In this document: positions 46,501 through 57,351 of the stretch, piece after piece
Layout: each line of letters starts with the position of its first letter
Numbering within the stretch: position 1 is the first letter of the stretch
Origin: Cheilinus undulatus
Lineage: Eukaryota; Chordata; Actinopteri; Labriformes; Labridae
Length of the DNA: 64,000 bases
Reading direction: 5' to 3'
Assembly: GCF_018320785.1 (NCBI RefSeq)
Contig: NC_054885.1
Span: 8,940,921-9,004,920, forward strand
Made by a program: the position numbers and the translations under genes
Notes under the pieces: model-generated
What the model was told of the DNA's origin: nothing
The model's database searches: none
Seen by the model: the letters and a program-made list of their open reading frames with translations, nothing else

Positions 46501-49500
46501 TTTAGAGTGGACTCTGTCATCCACAGGAATGCTCTGGTTGTTAGCTTTAGCACTGATGATGGTTGTGGATTCCCTTCCATTCCTCTCAAGCTGAGCTTCA
46601 GTTTTCTTGTTTTCAGACTTGTGGAATGAGCCTTTCAGATTTGAAACGTTAACTGATCTTGCTATATGACTCTTTGTATGTTGTCTTTTGTCCTTGATTT
46701 TCTGGCCTTTCGTCACTGTTTCTGAGAGTGAACCAAATAAGGGTGGCTTTTTGACAATGTGAGTGCCGTCTCCTGAGACAGCCTGAATCTGATTCATTCT
46801 AAACTTTTCCCTCTGAACACTGACTGTTTTGTCCATTTTGATGTTTCTTCTGAAAGCAGGGGGGCTGGTTATGGTACAGAAGGACGGGCTCTTATTCACA
46901 AAGTATGAGTGAAGACCTGAGAACCTGTGAAGATCACAAAGCATAAAGAATTGGTAAGAATGGAGGGTAAAACTTTATTTTAGTGGGCCCTTCTTAGCTA
47001 GTAATTTTATGTATAATTATCTACAAGGTGGTAATGACTTAGTACTAAGGTGGCATTTTACCAAGCAAGATGATTTTTAGTGAATGAATAGATGAATGAA
47101 TATTGAGGCAAAACTCCAGTAAATAGGTGGTATTGTACCCTAATCCTCTCACCCTAACCCCCTTACTACTATTTTCATGCAGGGTGCCCATTTAGATAAT
47201 TTACTGGCAAATGAATAATGCATGACAGGTGTCCTTACCCAGCATGAATGCATCAGCATGGCATTGGCACGTTGCTGTCCAAGTCCTGCACCGAACCGCA
47301 GCACCAACCCTACCCTAATCCACTAATCCACTTGAAAATTATTTAGGCAGGACTCACTTAAATTACGTGGGCCAAAATAAAGAAATTGACTTGGAATTAT
47401 CAAGCAACATAAAGGGAAAATTACAATGTTATCTGTAAGAAATTAATACCCCCCAATTACCAGAGAATTGCCACAATGTTATGATGATGAGGGTCAGGGG
47501 TTTAGGGTAAGAGTTAAGATTCAGGTCAGGGCAAAATACCACCTAGATACCAGAGATTTGCCACAATATTACGAAGAATTCCTTAACATTACTAAGTTAT
47601 TACTTGGTATAATTACTGTTTATTACTATGTAATTACCACCTTAATCTCGAGAATTAACAAAGTAATTGTGACTTATTTGTATATAATAACTTGGTAATA
47701 AGGGCTCTCTAAAATAGAGTGGTACTACAACATTTTCCAGGAATATTTCCAGACAGTGCAGTACAAAGAAAAATAAGCAGATATGCAATGTCTAAATGAT
47801 GCAAAGGCAAATGGTAAAACTTCATACTCTGGTTGACTCATTCCATCCAGCAGCTTCTTGTAGTCATCTATTTCAGTCTCCAGTCTACTTTTGATGTCCA
47901 GTAGATCCTGATGATCTGCCGCCTGACGAGCTGCAGCCTGCAACACTGAGTCAAGGTCTATGCACAGACCGTCCGCTCTCTCCTGCAGGGCGTCCAGCAG
48001 TAGGACAAAAGACTCATTCTGTTCCAGACCAGAGGCCTCCAACATTCGGTTCTGCACAGGAAGACAGGTAAATAGAAAGAAAGCAGCTTTTAAGGGTTAT
48101 AACCTGCAATTAATAAGCACAAAAGCAGAAGTAAGGTGCACATCATGCACTGACAGAAGAAGCTCCACAGATCTGTTAGGTTGTCATTGTGACAATCTAT
48201 TTCATTAGATTCTCTTAGAAGAGTCAAATATAATTCATAAATCAAGAATCAACCAGTGATGTATATGCGCTGTGAGCAGGGTTCGAACCTGCGCGGGGAA
48301 ACCCCATTGGATTTCAAATCCAACGCCTTTACCACTCGGCCATCACAGCTGCTCCAGTAGACCAGTCCAGCCCAACAGAAATTCTCCTAGTTCTCCTGAT
48401 CAGTCCTTACAAGCTTGCTAATTATTTTGCCATGGAGCATTGTTCTTAATGTAGCAAAAGTAGGAGTAAACACTGTTGCAGTAGGTGAGGAGAATGTACC
48501 ATTAGATGTAAATTAAGCTTTTCCTGAAGCTGTAGTAGAAAATGTGGTAACGTTCTATAAAACAGTGTATTTGCAAACCAACAATTCTGCTGACGATCCA
48601 CCCTTCTGACCTCTCAGTTCTCGATCCAGTCAGCCTGTCAACAAGCTAGTGTGAGGACCAGCAGCTAACTAACAGTTCTCAAACAAACCAATCTGCTGAA
48701 CATCTCCGCTACTAACAAATCAGTTCTCAAGCCAACAAGTCTACTCACCTGCCACCAGGTAACCAATCAGTGACCTTTGTATAAGATGCCCGGGAAATTG
48801 TGAGCGTACAACGACAGAAGGAGCTCCTAAGAGTGTGCAAGTTTATTATTGTGACCATTTAATTCAATGGATTATTTTGAGTGGACCACATTGGATCTAT
48901 AAATTACATCAACACATTCATACGCTGTGAGCAGGGATTGAACCTGCGCGGGGAAACCCCATTGGATTTCAAATCCAACACCTTAACCACTCGGCCATCA
49001 CAGCTGATAGCTGATACATAACCAGCCAGTCAGCAATTCTTCCAGTTCGACTGATGGTCCTTCCGAGCTTGCTAATTGTTTTTTGCATGGAGCATTATTC
49101 TTAATGCAGCAAAAGTAGGAGTGTACACTGTTATAGTAGTATTTGGTCTGGCGTTCAACCCAGCCTTCGCTATCTCTTCTGCAAGTTGAGCATCAAACTT
49201 GTTCTTGCTTGTACTACTCTCCAGCCTTACCTGGAATTCTGTCAGTGTGCAGATCAGAACCAAATACTTTGTCTTCTCTGCAGCCCACTTTTTCTATTTT
49301 TTCCAGTCATCTTCACAACCCCCTGATGATGTCATGGACCGCAAGGAAGAACCAACTATTTTTGGTTCAGTAACCAGAGTGGAGCATAGGTGGTTTGAAG
49401 GGGATTTACTGAATTCAACAGTGGCTGTAATGACACAACAGATCACATTATGATCTGGTTGAAGTCACTCCCCAACAGGACCAGGGTGCCATTAAAGTCA

Positions 49501-52500
49501 TTGAGAGAAACATGGTTGATTCATGAATCAGGCCAACTCGCTGTGAGCAGGGTTCGAACCTGCGCGGGGACACCCCATTGGATTTCAAGTCCAACGCCTT
49601 ACCACTCGGCCATCACAGCTCATACAGTTGAACTGAGCTTGTTTTTGAATAGATTAATTAAATGCAAGAAATCCATTCCACAGCTATTCCCTTCTGTTTG
49701 TTTAATGTGCCATGCCAGAACATGAATTCTTCCATTCATAATTCTAACACATCAACACGCCTTAAGCACTGACAGTATAAGATCCAGGACAGGCCCCAAC
49801 AGTTTAGTAGTCAGCAATGTTCCCCAAATTTCAGAGAAATATTAAAGTATGACTACAACCACGCTGTGAGCAGGATTTGAACCTGCGCAGGGAAACCCTA
49901 TTGGATTTCGAATCCAACGCCTTAACCACTCGGCCATCACAGCTCTTTTTTTACTTTTTTTGACTGTTTACAACGGAGCCAATAAAAGAAACTCAATCCA
50001 GACATAAGGCTGCTTCTGTAAGTTGGTTCTCTCTAGCTGCGGTCATACTTAAAGTTTCACTATGATTATCGCCAGGCACAACATTAGTAACATTGACCTG
50101 TTGACCCCTAAAAATCTGTTGTTTCATCTATTGCAGTGTCAATCAAGAACTCGTCTGAGACACCTAAGACCTATTGACTGGCATGTTCAATTCTTCTCCT
50201 ATGATTTTACCATGACATCAGTGGCATTTACCAGTAACAGCACAGAACACCCTGCACAAGCAGTAGTCACAGATGTAAACAAACCAAATGGCAATGCCAA
50301 ACAAGAGTGATGAAGTTGGGGCTGTGCGATGGTACTATGAGGAAAAGTTTCCTGGTGTCATGATGTGGCGTTGAGGGAACCTGGTGACTACCATTAGCAT
50401 CAAGTTAAACCGTTGTCACTTCTTGTAAGTGTAGAACGGTAGTGTGCCATTTGGGTCAGTGCCTACAAGAACAATATACTTTTATCTCACCACAGACTGA
50501 AGTTGTGTTAGCTCTGCTTCAAGACTCGCTGCTGTTCTCCTCAGTTCCTTCAGCTCTGCTTGGTCAACATTTGACTCCACTGCAGGATTATAGGCCACTT
50601 CTTTGGAACTCACCATGGACCCCTGCACAAAATACACCAAAACATACAAATGTGCACACAAAAGAACATTTCCGACTGTTCTCTTTCCTTTCTTATTTAT
50701 TTTAAAACCACTGATGAACGGTTTGCATACCTGAGTGCTGAACCAGAGCTCATCCTGGTTCTTGTTCAGCAGTGCCATACTCGTCTGTCTCAGTTGGTCC
50801 AGCTGTTGGAGCAGGTCTGATGTGTCAGTGGTCTGTATCTCCACAGCAACACCCCGTGACACCTGGGCTAGGAGACTCTGCATGTCCTGAATCGATCGAC
50901 AGGAAACATAATTTACATACAGGTATTCTACTTTGAAAGACAAAGAAACAGATGAATTTTTCATCTCTCGTCTTCCTCAGGAAATGGGGGAGTTGGTGGA
51001 GGTAGAGCACAGAGCCTAAGATGTCTGGTTAGCTCTAGCCCAAACAGGCTCCTTCTGTCTTATTTCCCATTTTCTTTCAAAGGAGTGAGAAAATATGGGG
51101 AGGTAGTGCATACAGCCCTATCCAGTAGGGTTAGCTCTAGCCCAAACAGGCATCTCTCCTTGGCTCTGCCTTCCTAGAGCTCCTTCTAAATCCCTCTACC
51201 AACTTTACCCTTTGTTTTCTCTGTCTTTTTGATATGGTGGTACCATGTCAGAGGCCATTTAGTTGGGTCGATGGTATTTATAGTCATTACCCTGATTTCA
51301 AAAAAGTTGGGGCACATCATAAATGAAAACATAATGCTATGATTGTCGATTCTTATAAATGTATATTATATTCACAATAGAACATAAATGCATCAGATGT
51401 TGAAACTGAGACATTTTAGCAGTTCATTAAAAAATTGCTCATTTTGAATTTGATTGCAGCCACACATCTCGAAAAAGTTGGCAGCAGAAGGCTGGAAAAG
51501 TAAAGTGTACAAATAAAAAACAGCTGGAAGAGCATTTTGCAACTAATTTTGTTATTTTGTAACAAGTCAGTAACATGGGTATAAAAGGAACATTTCAGAG
51601 ATGCAGAGCTGCTCAGAAGTAAAGATGGGCAGAGGTTCACAAATCAGCAAAAATTGCAGTATTAGAACCAGAATGGCCATCTTAGGCGGCAGACCCACGC
51701 CTAAGCAGCGCCACCGAGGAACCGACGCTCCCATTGATTACCATGGTGTTCAAAATTTCGAAGTCGGAGAAAAACCGAACGGGTGTGCGGATCATCATTA
51801 AAATCTAATCGATTTTTCCCTGTCACTATCCCAACATTCCCTGAAAGTTTGGTGAAGATCTGACTTTCCGTTCTGGAGTTATCTTGTACACATACAAACA
51901 AACAAACAAACAAAGATACAGAACCCTTTACATAACCCCCTGCCGATTTCATCGGCGTGGGTAAAAATGTTCCTCAATGTAAAATTGTGATGACTTTGAA
52001 TATCCCAACATCTACAGTCCAAAATATCATCAAAAGATTCACAGAAGCAGGAGAGATCTGTCTGAGCAAGGGACATTATTAGATGCTTGTGATCTTCGGA
52101 CCCTCTGGTGGCACCACACTAAACATATGATTCTGTATTGGAATTCAATGCAGGGGCTCAGGAACACTTCCAGAAATCATTGTCTGTCAACACAGGTCAC
52201 TGTGCCATCCACAAATATGAGTTAAGCTATATCATGCAAAGGTGAAGCCATATATGAATATGCTCCAGAAATGCCACTGTCTTCTCTGGGCCAAAGGCAT
52301 TTAAAATGGACTGAGGCAAAATGGAAAACTGTTCTGTGGTTGTTTGAAATTTGAAATTGTTTTTGGAATCCAAGGGTGCTGTGTCGTATAGACTAAAGAG
52401 GAGATGGTATGGGGTTGCACTGGTCCCACATCTGGGAAGCACTATCAATGGTGCCTTAAAACAGTCGTTCCCAATCTTTTCAGCTTGTGACCCGAAAAAT

Positions 52501-55500
52501 AACAGTGTTAGAGACCAGGGACCTCCACCCTATATAGAGGTGGTTAAAGGGTCCAATTTTGCTCAAAGCAACATGTACAAATGACGTACATTTAAGCCCA
52601 GATCTTGTTTAAAACTATGTTTTTTTTTAATTAAAATGAACTCATTTAAGGACTATAATGGACAAAATATACAACTTGAAATCATTAAAATTTCTTTGCT
52701 TTTTTTTATTTGGAAAGTATCCCCCGACCCCTCGTCAGTGAGCCACTGCCTTAAAGCAGCATATGCTCCCATCCAGACTGCATCACTTTGAGGAAAGGCC
52801 TTGCATATTTCAGCAGGACATGCTAAACCACCGACCACATCCATCACAACAGCATGGCTTCACAGTAGAAGGGTCCAGGTGCTGAACCTGAGTCTAGACC
52901 ATTCACAGATGGAAAACATTTGACCCATTATAAAATAAAAAATGTAGCAAAGAAGACCCAGGACTGTTGAGCAGCTAGATTCCTACATCAGACAAGGATG
53001 GGACAACATTCCTCTCCCAAAACTCCAACAATTGGTCTCCTCATTCCCAGACATTTTCAGACTGTTGTTAAAGGAAGAGGGGCTGCTACACAGTGGTAAA
53101 CAATTTCCTGTGAGTACTTTTTGGAGATGTGCTCACATTCAAAGTGAGCTAGTATTTTTTCATGAAATGGTGAGAAGTCTTAGTTTTAACACCACATATG
53201 TTGTTTATGCACATTCTGTCCTTAATTCCTTTTTACACGGCACCACAACTTTTTTGGAGTTGGGGTTGTTCAGTGCCTAGATCTCTCATTAATAGAGCCT
53301 GGGCCTGTTGGAGGTGTCAGTGCTGTTTTACTGTTTGAGTTATGGTGGCCACTAAAGGACATGTTGTGGGCTGAGACTAGATAAGCCCAGGGTACATGGT
53401 CCCTATCGAGAGTTCATCTTTTTCTTAGGCACATTTACCTGCTGGTGTTGGACCTGCAGCTCTATCAGTTGTTGTGAATGATTGTCAAGAAGACTCTGCA
53501 GCTCTGGTAGTTTGTGGACCTTAATCTCCACCTCCAGCTGCCTTAGGTCACTTAGCTCCGCTTCAACACGACTACGACTTTCACGTTCTTTCTCACACCT
53601 GTGCAAAGCAAAGGATAATGGGATATCTCTACATGTTCTATGAACTGTATGTGTTTGAAGGTTTGATACTTACCTTGTACTGAGGTCTAAGGAGGTAAGC
53701 TCTGCAGTGAGCAGCTGCAGCTTCACCTGAGCCTGGGCTGAGAGACATGCTCCAATCTGTGAGTGAGAGAAAGTATAAAGCATTAAGGTACAAATCAGTT
53801 GTTCTGGGTTTATGTCTTTATTTCAGACTTTTGACTTGACTTAAGAGCTAAAAATCCTTTAACTACAGTCACAGAAGATTGCAGTAAACAGGGTCTAAAT
53901 GTCAGTTTGGAGTTAGTCCATTAACCTGACATGCCAGACTCTTTCTTATATGAATTGTATAGGATATTTGTCACATTAATTTGGTAAAACTCCTTTACAG
54001 AGTGTCTGGGAAGGTTATTGGACAAACATTTAATCTGTCATTCTTTAGGGGCCAATCAGAAGGACAAGACAAACTGAGATAGTAGGCAGCTGCTGTCTTG
54101 GTTCAGAAATGGTGGCGCATGTTGGTGGATCAAACTCATGCAGAGGCCGGTCAGTACGAGAGCAAAAAAAATCTTCTCCACCAAGAAAGGCTTTCTGCTT
54201 TGATAAACTGCCGCTATACTATAGCTACATCGGAGCTTATCGCTACCTCGGCGGCAGCCATTGCTTCCACCTTGCAGCACAGCTAAACCCCGCCCACAGC
54301 TACTTCCTTGTTCTCCTGAAATGACTCTGATTGGTCAGGTCTGTTCTCAGACTAGACATGATCGTTTCAGACTGAAGCTTTGCTTGATGACAGGCATGAA
54401 ATCTGGACAATCCATCTGCATTGCAAGGCTAATGTTCCATAAGAATTGTGCAAATGTTTGAAAATACTTTCTTTTGTCCTAGAATATTTTTTAACAGCTG
54501 TGGGAGTTGTCAAAGATAATTTCATGGGTTAAAAACCATGTTGATAAATGTGCGTTGTCATTGTCACGGCCCTGGTTATTCACATCACATCTCTATTCAG
54601 AAAAACTTGTTCATCAATGAATCAGTCATTTGTTAAAAATTAGGTCGAAACTCTCACATGTACCTGGATGTCATGTCAGATTTATTTAACGAGTCTGAAC
54701 AGGTCCGACCTTTAAGCAGAAGCAAAACTTGCTGACGAGACAAAACTCGCCTGAGATGCTAAGAGATTAATGTCATCATTTATCTGAGCAGCTGCTTCAG
54801 GCCTTTATATTCACTCTGTTTTTCTTTTTCCCTCTTGTTTTTGGCCTACCTCTTACCTTGTTATTTTCGATCTTTTTAAAAGTGTTCCTAATTTATCCGT
54901 TTATTTATTCATTTTTTTTATTTTTTATAAATCTTTTTATATTTCATCATCTTCTTTCCTAATTTAGCCTGATTGAATTCCATCTCATATGGTGTTATAT
55001 TATGTTGGGTTTGTTTCTTGGTATGAACATTTTCAATCAAGTGTCTTTATCATCATTCCTTTTATTAGTACATTTTCATTATTTCTATTCATGGTATATT
55101 TACATATCTATATCATTCCCTGACACTAGTTACCGTGTTTCTCCCTAAACTCCCTTCATTTTTATTCTACTTTATTTATCTCTTTTATATTCATCCATGC
55201 TGCTGAGCACACCTGGTCCTGCAGCAGAGCTGCGGTCTTCAGATGTCCGTCCAGCTCTTTCAGCTCTGAGGGACACTTTTTATCCAGCGCCTCCTGGATC
55301 TGACGCTCCAGCTTCTGATTGGCTGCCTCCAAACACTTGACCTGCATCAACCAATCAGATAAGACAAACAAGGCATTATTAATAATCAGCTGTTATAATT
55401 TGTAGCCAAATCATTGGTTATGAAAGTCATTTTTGTAGTTAGTTTTTATCATGTGTTTATTTTCATTTTTATTGCAGTTTTAGGCTACCATTCAGTCAAT

Positions 55501-57351
55501 CTGATTTATTTATAAAGCACATGTAAAAACAGAAAAGTCAATCAAGTGATTCACACATGGCAGTGAGGGTAATTATAACAATGGCACTAATGATAAATGT
55601 CAATAGAACTAGGTTGAATACTGATTCAAAGCCACTAGGCTTTGGACTCAAAGCCAAACTGTAAGAATATTCTTTGATACAGGGCTTGAAACGGTCAACA
55701 GAGGGAACGTTATTTTTGCCGGTTGGGTTTGCGCTCCCAGGTTTGAGTCTCTCAGTTCACCTGGGAAAAAAAATGCTACGCTGAACCAGTTCCAGACTCC
55801 ACCGACAAAATCTGTCACTTTAATGTTCTTTTGCTCCCAGGCCCGTCCTCAGAAATACTGAGACTGCCACAGGCCCAATGTGATTTTACAAAATCAACAC
55901 ATCAGCCATCAGTGTTTCCACTAGCCTCCTGGCTACCATTCACCTTTGAGGCAAGACTCATATCAGCTTAAAGCTGACTGAAAAAAGTTTAACATGCCAT
56001 TGTTGGGGTCATATGCTTTAATTTCCCTATCCAGTATCCCAGCTTTTGTTCAGGCCCTGGCATGGTTTGCATGGACTCAACAAAATTGCATTAAGTTGGT
56101 CCAGCCCATGGCAGTAGCATTTTTTTGTTGCTGTAATAAGTTACAGTATGTTTAGCCCTTTAAAGCCTATTGTGTCATATTTAATACACACTTTCATGAG
56201 ACCTCTATCTAATCAAAATGATCAATAAGTTACTTAAAGACTTTTTATTTACAATCGTAAAAATGACAAAAAAAAAAATGCCCTCCAGTGGATTATCAGC
56301 TGCCAACAATACCTAATGTATCAAATGTGATACAAAAAATTATAGATGTGAAATTATATGGCAATTTCTCCTTTGTTGGACATCAGTGGAAGAATAAAGA
56401 AACATTTCAGTCCCAAAAAATAAGAATTTTCTGGCTATTACTTGAGTTGTCAGGCTTTAAGGGGTTAGTACTTTCTGTTGAAATTAAAATTTGGTTATCA
56501 TAGTTTGAATTCAGTTTTCTGCTAAAGTTTGTGTGCTCATGTGTCTGGGCCTGATAGCTATCCTATTTATCCTCTTATGGCTGGCCTTGCTTGATCTTAG
56601 AATAGCTATTTTTCTAAATTCATGATCTGGATTCAAGTAAAACGTTCGTCATGTACCTGATATTGAACATAATTTGTTAATCTCACTCATATTTATGACT
56701 GATATACTTGTAGCCAGTTTTGTTTTAGGCCTAAACTCATCAGAAAACAAGTTCAAGTTAAACAAGAATAACTGCAAACATCAACCCTTAAGAAGATCTT
56801 TCTTTTTTCTTCTATGAATGAATAACTACCTACAAACAAAAAAAAACACACTGTTCTCTGCTGAGGGAAACTGGTAAATATATGTTTAATGCATCCTTAC
56901 ACTTGGCTGAATTAGTCTTATAATTAAGTGTCTCTTTTCCCTTGATCAATCAATCAACTAAAGCATAAATGATGATTTTTCTGTCTTTCTTCATGCACCA
57001 AGGATTTAAAGAAGTGTTCAATCAGTGCAAAGCTCTATAAACAGCTGCTTTTCTTAACTCATGCTTATAGAAACAGCTGTAATAACACATGATTGCCAGT
57101 TTGAATTTGTTAGCTTCTTGATCAATCAGGGGAGGTTTGCCTCTTGTTTCTCCTACCTGCTGCAGGTACGAGGCCAGCCTCTTGTTCAGCCCCTGCAGAG
57201 TGGCTTTCTCCCTGGACAAACAGAAGCTCCTGCTGCTGACTGGAGCTGCAGCAGGAGCCGTGCTGTAATGCACCAGAGCCCCTGATCCATGATGAACGCT
57301 GTAACCCAGAGCTGCCCGGCTCTCTCTGCCCGCACGAAGAACCTGCCACAT
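43496..57351 (-). CDS. type I keratin-like intermediate filament protein with giant tail
   Basis: Nine coding exons with consistent phases: 57157-57351, 55213-55341, 53674-53756, 53439-53598, 50731-50886, 50491-50622, 47828-48051, 43677-46924 and 43496-43587. They give about 1,472 residues. The head is only about 48 residues. EKATLQGLNKRLASYLQQ is the helix-initiation motif and LLDIKSRLETEIDDYKKLLDG the helix-termination motif. The exon of 83 nt equals the standard second exon of type I keratins, and 160, 156, 132 and 224 nt are close to the usual next four. The rod is about 310 residues. The tail (about 1,110 residues) has LSPVE/LSPD repeats, then eight forms of GRFGxRGSGEWxVYG, then a Gly/Ser-rich part. 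Keratins assemble as cytoplasmic filaments in epithelia; a tail this long is unusual and could cross-link. Four tRNA genes lie in the intron 48052-50490. Its start is ATG 57351 with G at -3. Divergent from mbtd1. Subtype uncertain. Confidence 0.85.
43677..46924 (-). CDS. keratin-like gene, 3.25-kb tail exon
   Basis: The exon starts after TTTGTGATCTTCACAG in phase 2, completing a Glu codon from the rod exon, and ends at donor GGAG/GTGAGG in phase 1. It encodes 1,082 complete codons with no stop. Order in the tail: a basic, Lys/Gln-rich start; Ser/Pro/acidic blocks with repeated LSPVE-like words (roughly residues 260-360 of the exon); eight tandem units around GRF...GSGEW.VYG, each followed by GR.SS and a variable 15-35 residue spacer; a Gly/Ser part with GGRLSSSS-type words; and a basic end around AAKREKSRDKKS. 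Confidence 0.85.
46973..47726. mobile_element. MITE in the keratin-like gene intron
   Basis: The ends are inverted: left TTATTTTAGTGGGCCCTTCTTA, right complement CTCTATTTTAGAGAGCCCTTATTA (shown in part). The inside is full of TAATTACC and CCACCT words. It lies between the last rod exon and the tail exon. No transposase. Confidence 0.65.
47828..48051 (-). CDS. keratin-like gene, rod-end exon
   Basis: 224 nt in phase 0 to phase 2, acceptor TCTTCCTGTGCAG and donor AGA/GTATGA. It encodes the end of coil 2 with DLLDIKSRLETEIDDYKKLL, the conserved helix-termination sequence of intermediate filaments. The donor is weaker than average, but its phase fits the tail exon exactly. Confidence 0.8.
48268..48349 (-). 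tRNA. tRNA-Ser(UGA)
   Basis: 82 nt; acceptor GCTGTGA/TCACAGC, D arm GGCCGAGTGGTAAAGGC, anticodon loop TTTGAAA (anticodon TGA, T at position 32), variable arm GGGGTTTCCCC, T arm with GGTTCGAACCC. All stems pair. It lies inside an intron of the keratin-like gene on the same strand. Confidence 0.88.
48923..49004 (-). tRNA. tRNA-Ser(UGA)
   Basis: 82 nt; acceptor GCTGTGA/TCACAGC, anticodon loop TTTGAAA, T arm GCAGGTTCAATCCCTGC, D arm GGCCGAGTGGTTAAGGT. The fold is intact. Its flanks over several hundred bases repeat those of the neighbouring copy, so the cluster grew by tandem duplication. Confidence 0.87.
49539..49619 (-). tRNA. tRNA-Ser(UGA), D loop one base short
   Basis: 81 nt; acceptor GCTGTGA/TCACAGC, D arm GGCCGAGTGGTAAGGC (one base shorter than its neighbours), anticodon loop CTTGAAA, variable arm GGGGTGTCCCC, T arm GGTTCGAACCC. 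Probably functional, but the shortened D loop makes it less certain. Confidence 0.8.
49862..49943 (-). tRNA. tRNA-Ser(CGA)
   Basis: 82 nt; acceptor GCTGTGA/TCACAGC, anticodon loop TTCGAAA, giving anticodon CGA and reading UCG. The variable arm is AGGGTTTCCCT and the T arm GCAGGTTCAAATCCTGC. Its acceptor and D-arm sequence match what I know of vertebrate tRNA-Ser(CGA), which suggests the UGA copies beside it share this backbone. Confidence 0.87.
50491..50622 (-). CDS. keratin-like gene, coil 2 exon
   Basis: 132 nt, phase 0 to 0, acceptor TTTTGTGCAG and donor GTG/GTGAGA. It encodes ELKELRRTAASLEAELTQLQ, the type I keratin pattern ELRRTxQxLExELQ. Confidence 0.85.
50731..50886 (-). CDS. keratin-like gene, linker/coil 2 exon
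   Basis: 156 nt, phase 0 to 0, acceptor CGATCGATTCAG and donor CAG/GTATGC. It encodes DLLQQLDQLRQT and NKNQDELWF, matching the keratin DL.k.L.dmR..YE.la..N..dae.WF region. Confidence 0.88.
51286..53278. mobile_element. decayed DNA transposon with AAAAAAGTTG ends
   Basis: The left end contains TTTCAAAAAAGTTGGGGCAC and the right end the complement-like CACAACTTTTTTGGAGTTGG. The body has fragments of open frame but no readable transposase. Another truncated copy lies at 8995-9320. Inside, about 51610-51960 is a separate repeat ending in four CAAA units with CCCCTGCCGATTTCATCGGC, and about 52465-52750 resembles another short interspersed repeat. It lies in the intron 50887-53438 of the keratin-like gene. 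Confidence 0.55.
53439..53598 (-). CDS. keratin-like gene, coil 1B exon b
   Basis: 160 nt, phase 2 to 0, acceptor TGCTTTGCACAG and donor CAG/GTAAAT. It encodes KERESRSRVEAELSDLRQ, matching the keratin exon that follows the 83-nt exon and is usually 157 nt. Confidence 0.88.
53674..53756 (-). CDS. keratin-like gene, 83-nt coil 1B exon
   Basis: 83 nt, phase 0 to 2, acceptor TCTCTCACTCACAG and donor AAG/GTAAGT. It encodes LSAQAQVKLQLLTAELTSLD; the length is exactly that of exon 2 of vertebrate type I keratins, the best evidence for the type I assignment. Confidence 0.85.
53760..57150. other. keratin-like gene introns 1-2, no other gene seen
   Basis: Apart from the exon at 55213-55341 these introns hold no supported gene. 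Open frames of 60-75 codons occur near 54056-54461 and 56288-56503 but resemble nothing and lack splice context. AT-rich tracts occur near 54900-55100. Confidence 0.5.
55213..55341 (-). CDS. keratin-like gene, coil 1A/1B exon
   Basis: 129 nt, phase 0 to 0, acceptor GGTTGATGCAG and donor CAG/GTGTGC. It encodes VKCLEAANQKLERQIQEAL, the second half of coil 1A, then linker L1 and the start of coil 1B. In ordinary type I keratins this lies in the same exon as the head. Confidence 0.88.
57157..57351 (-). CDS. keratin-like gene, first coding exon
   Basis: 195 nt from ATG 57351 to donor CAG/GTAGGA, ending in phase 0. It encodes a 48-residue head and the first part of coil 1A (LNKRLASYLQQ). ATG context GAAATGT is acceptable. 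Confidence 0.87.

Noticed and set aside
54056-54461. Short open frames in a keratin-gene intron
   Set aside because: No splice context, no family resemblance, opposing frames on both strands.
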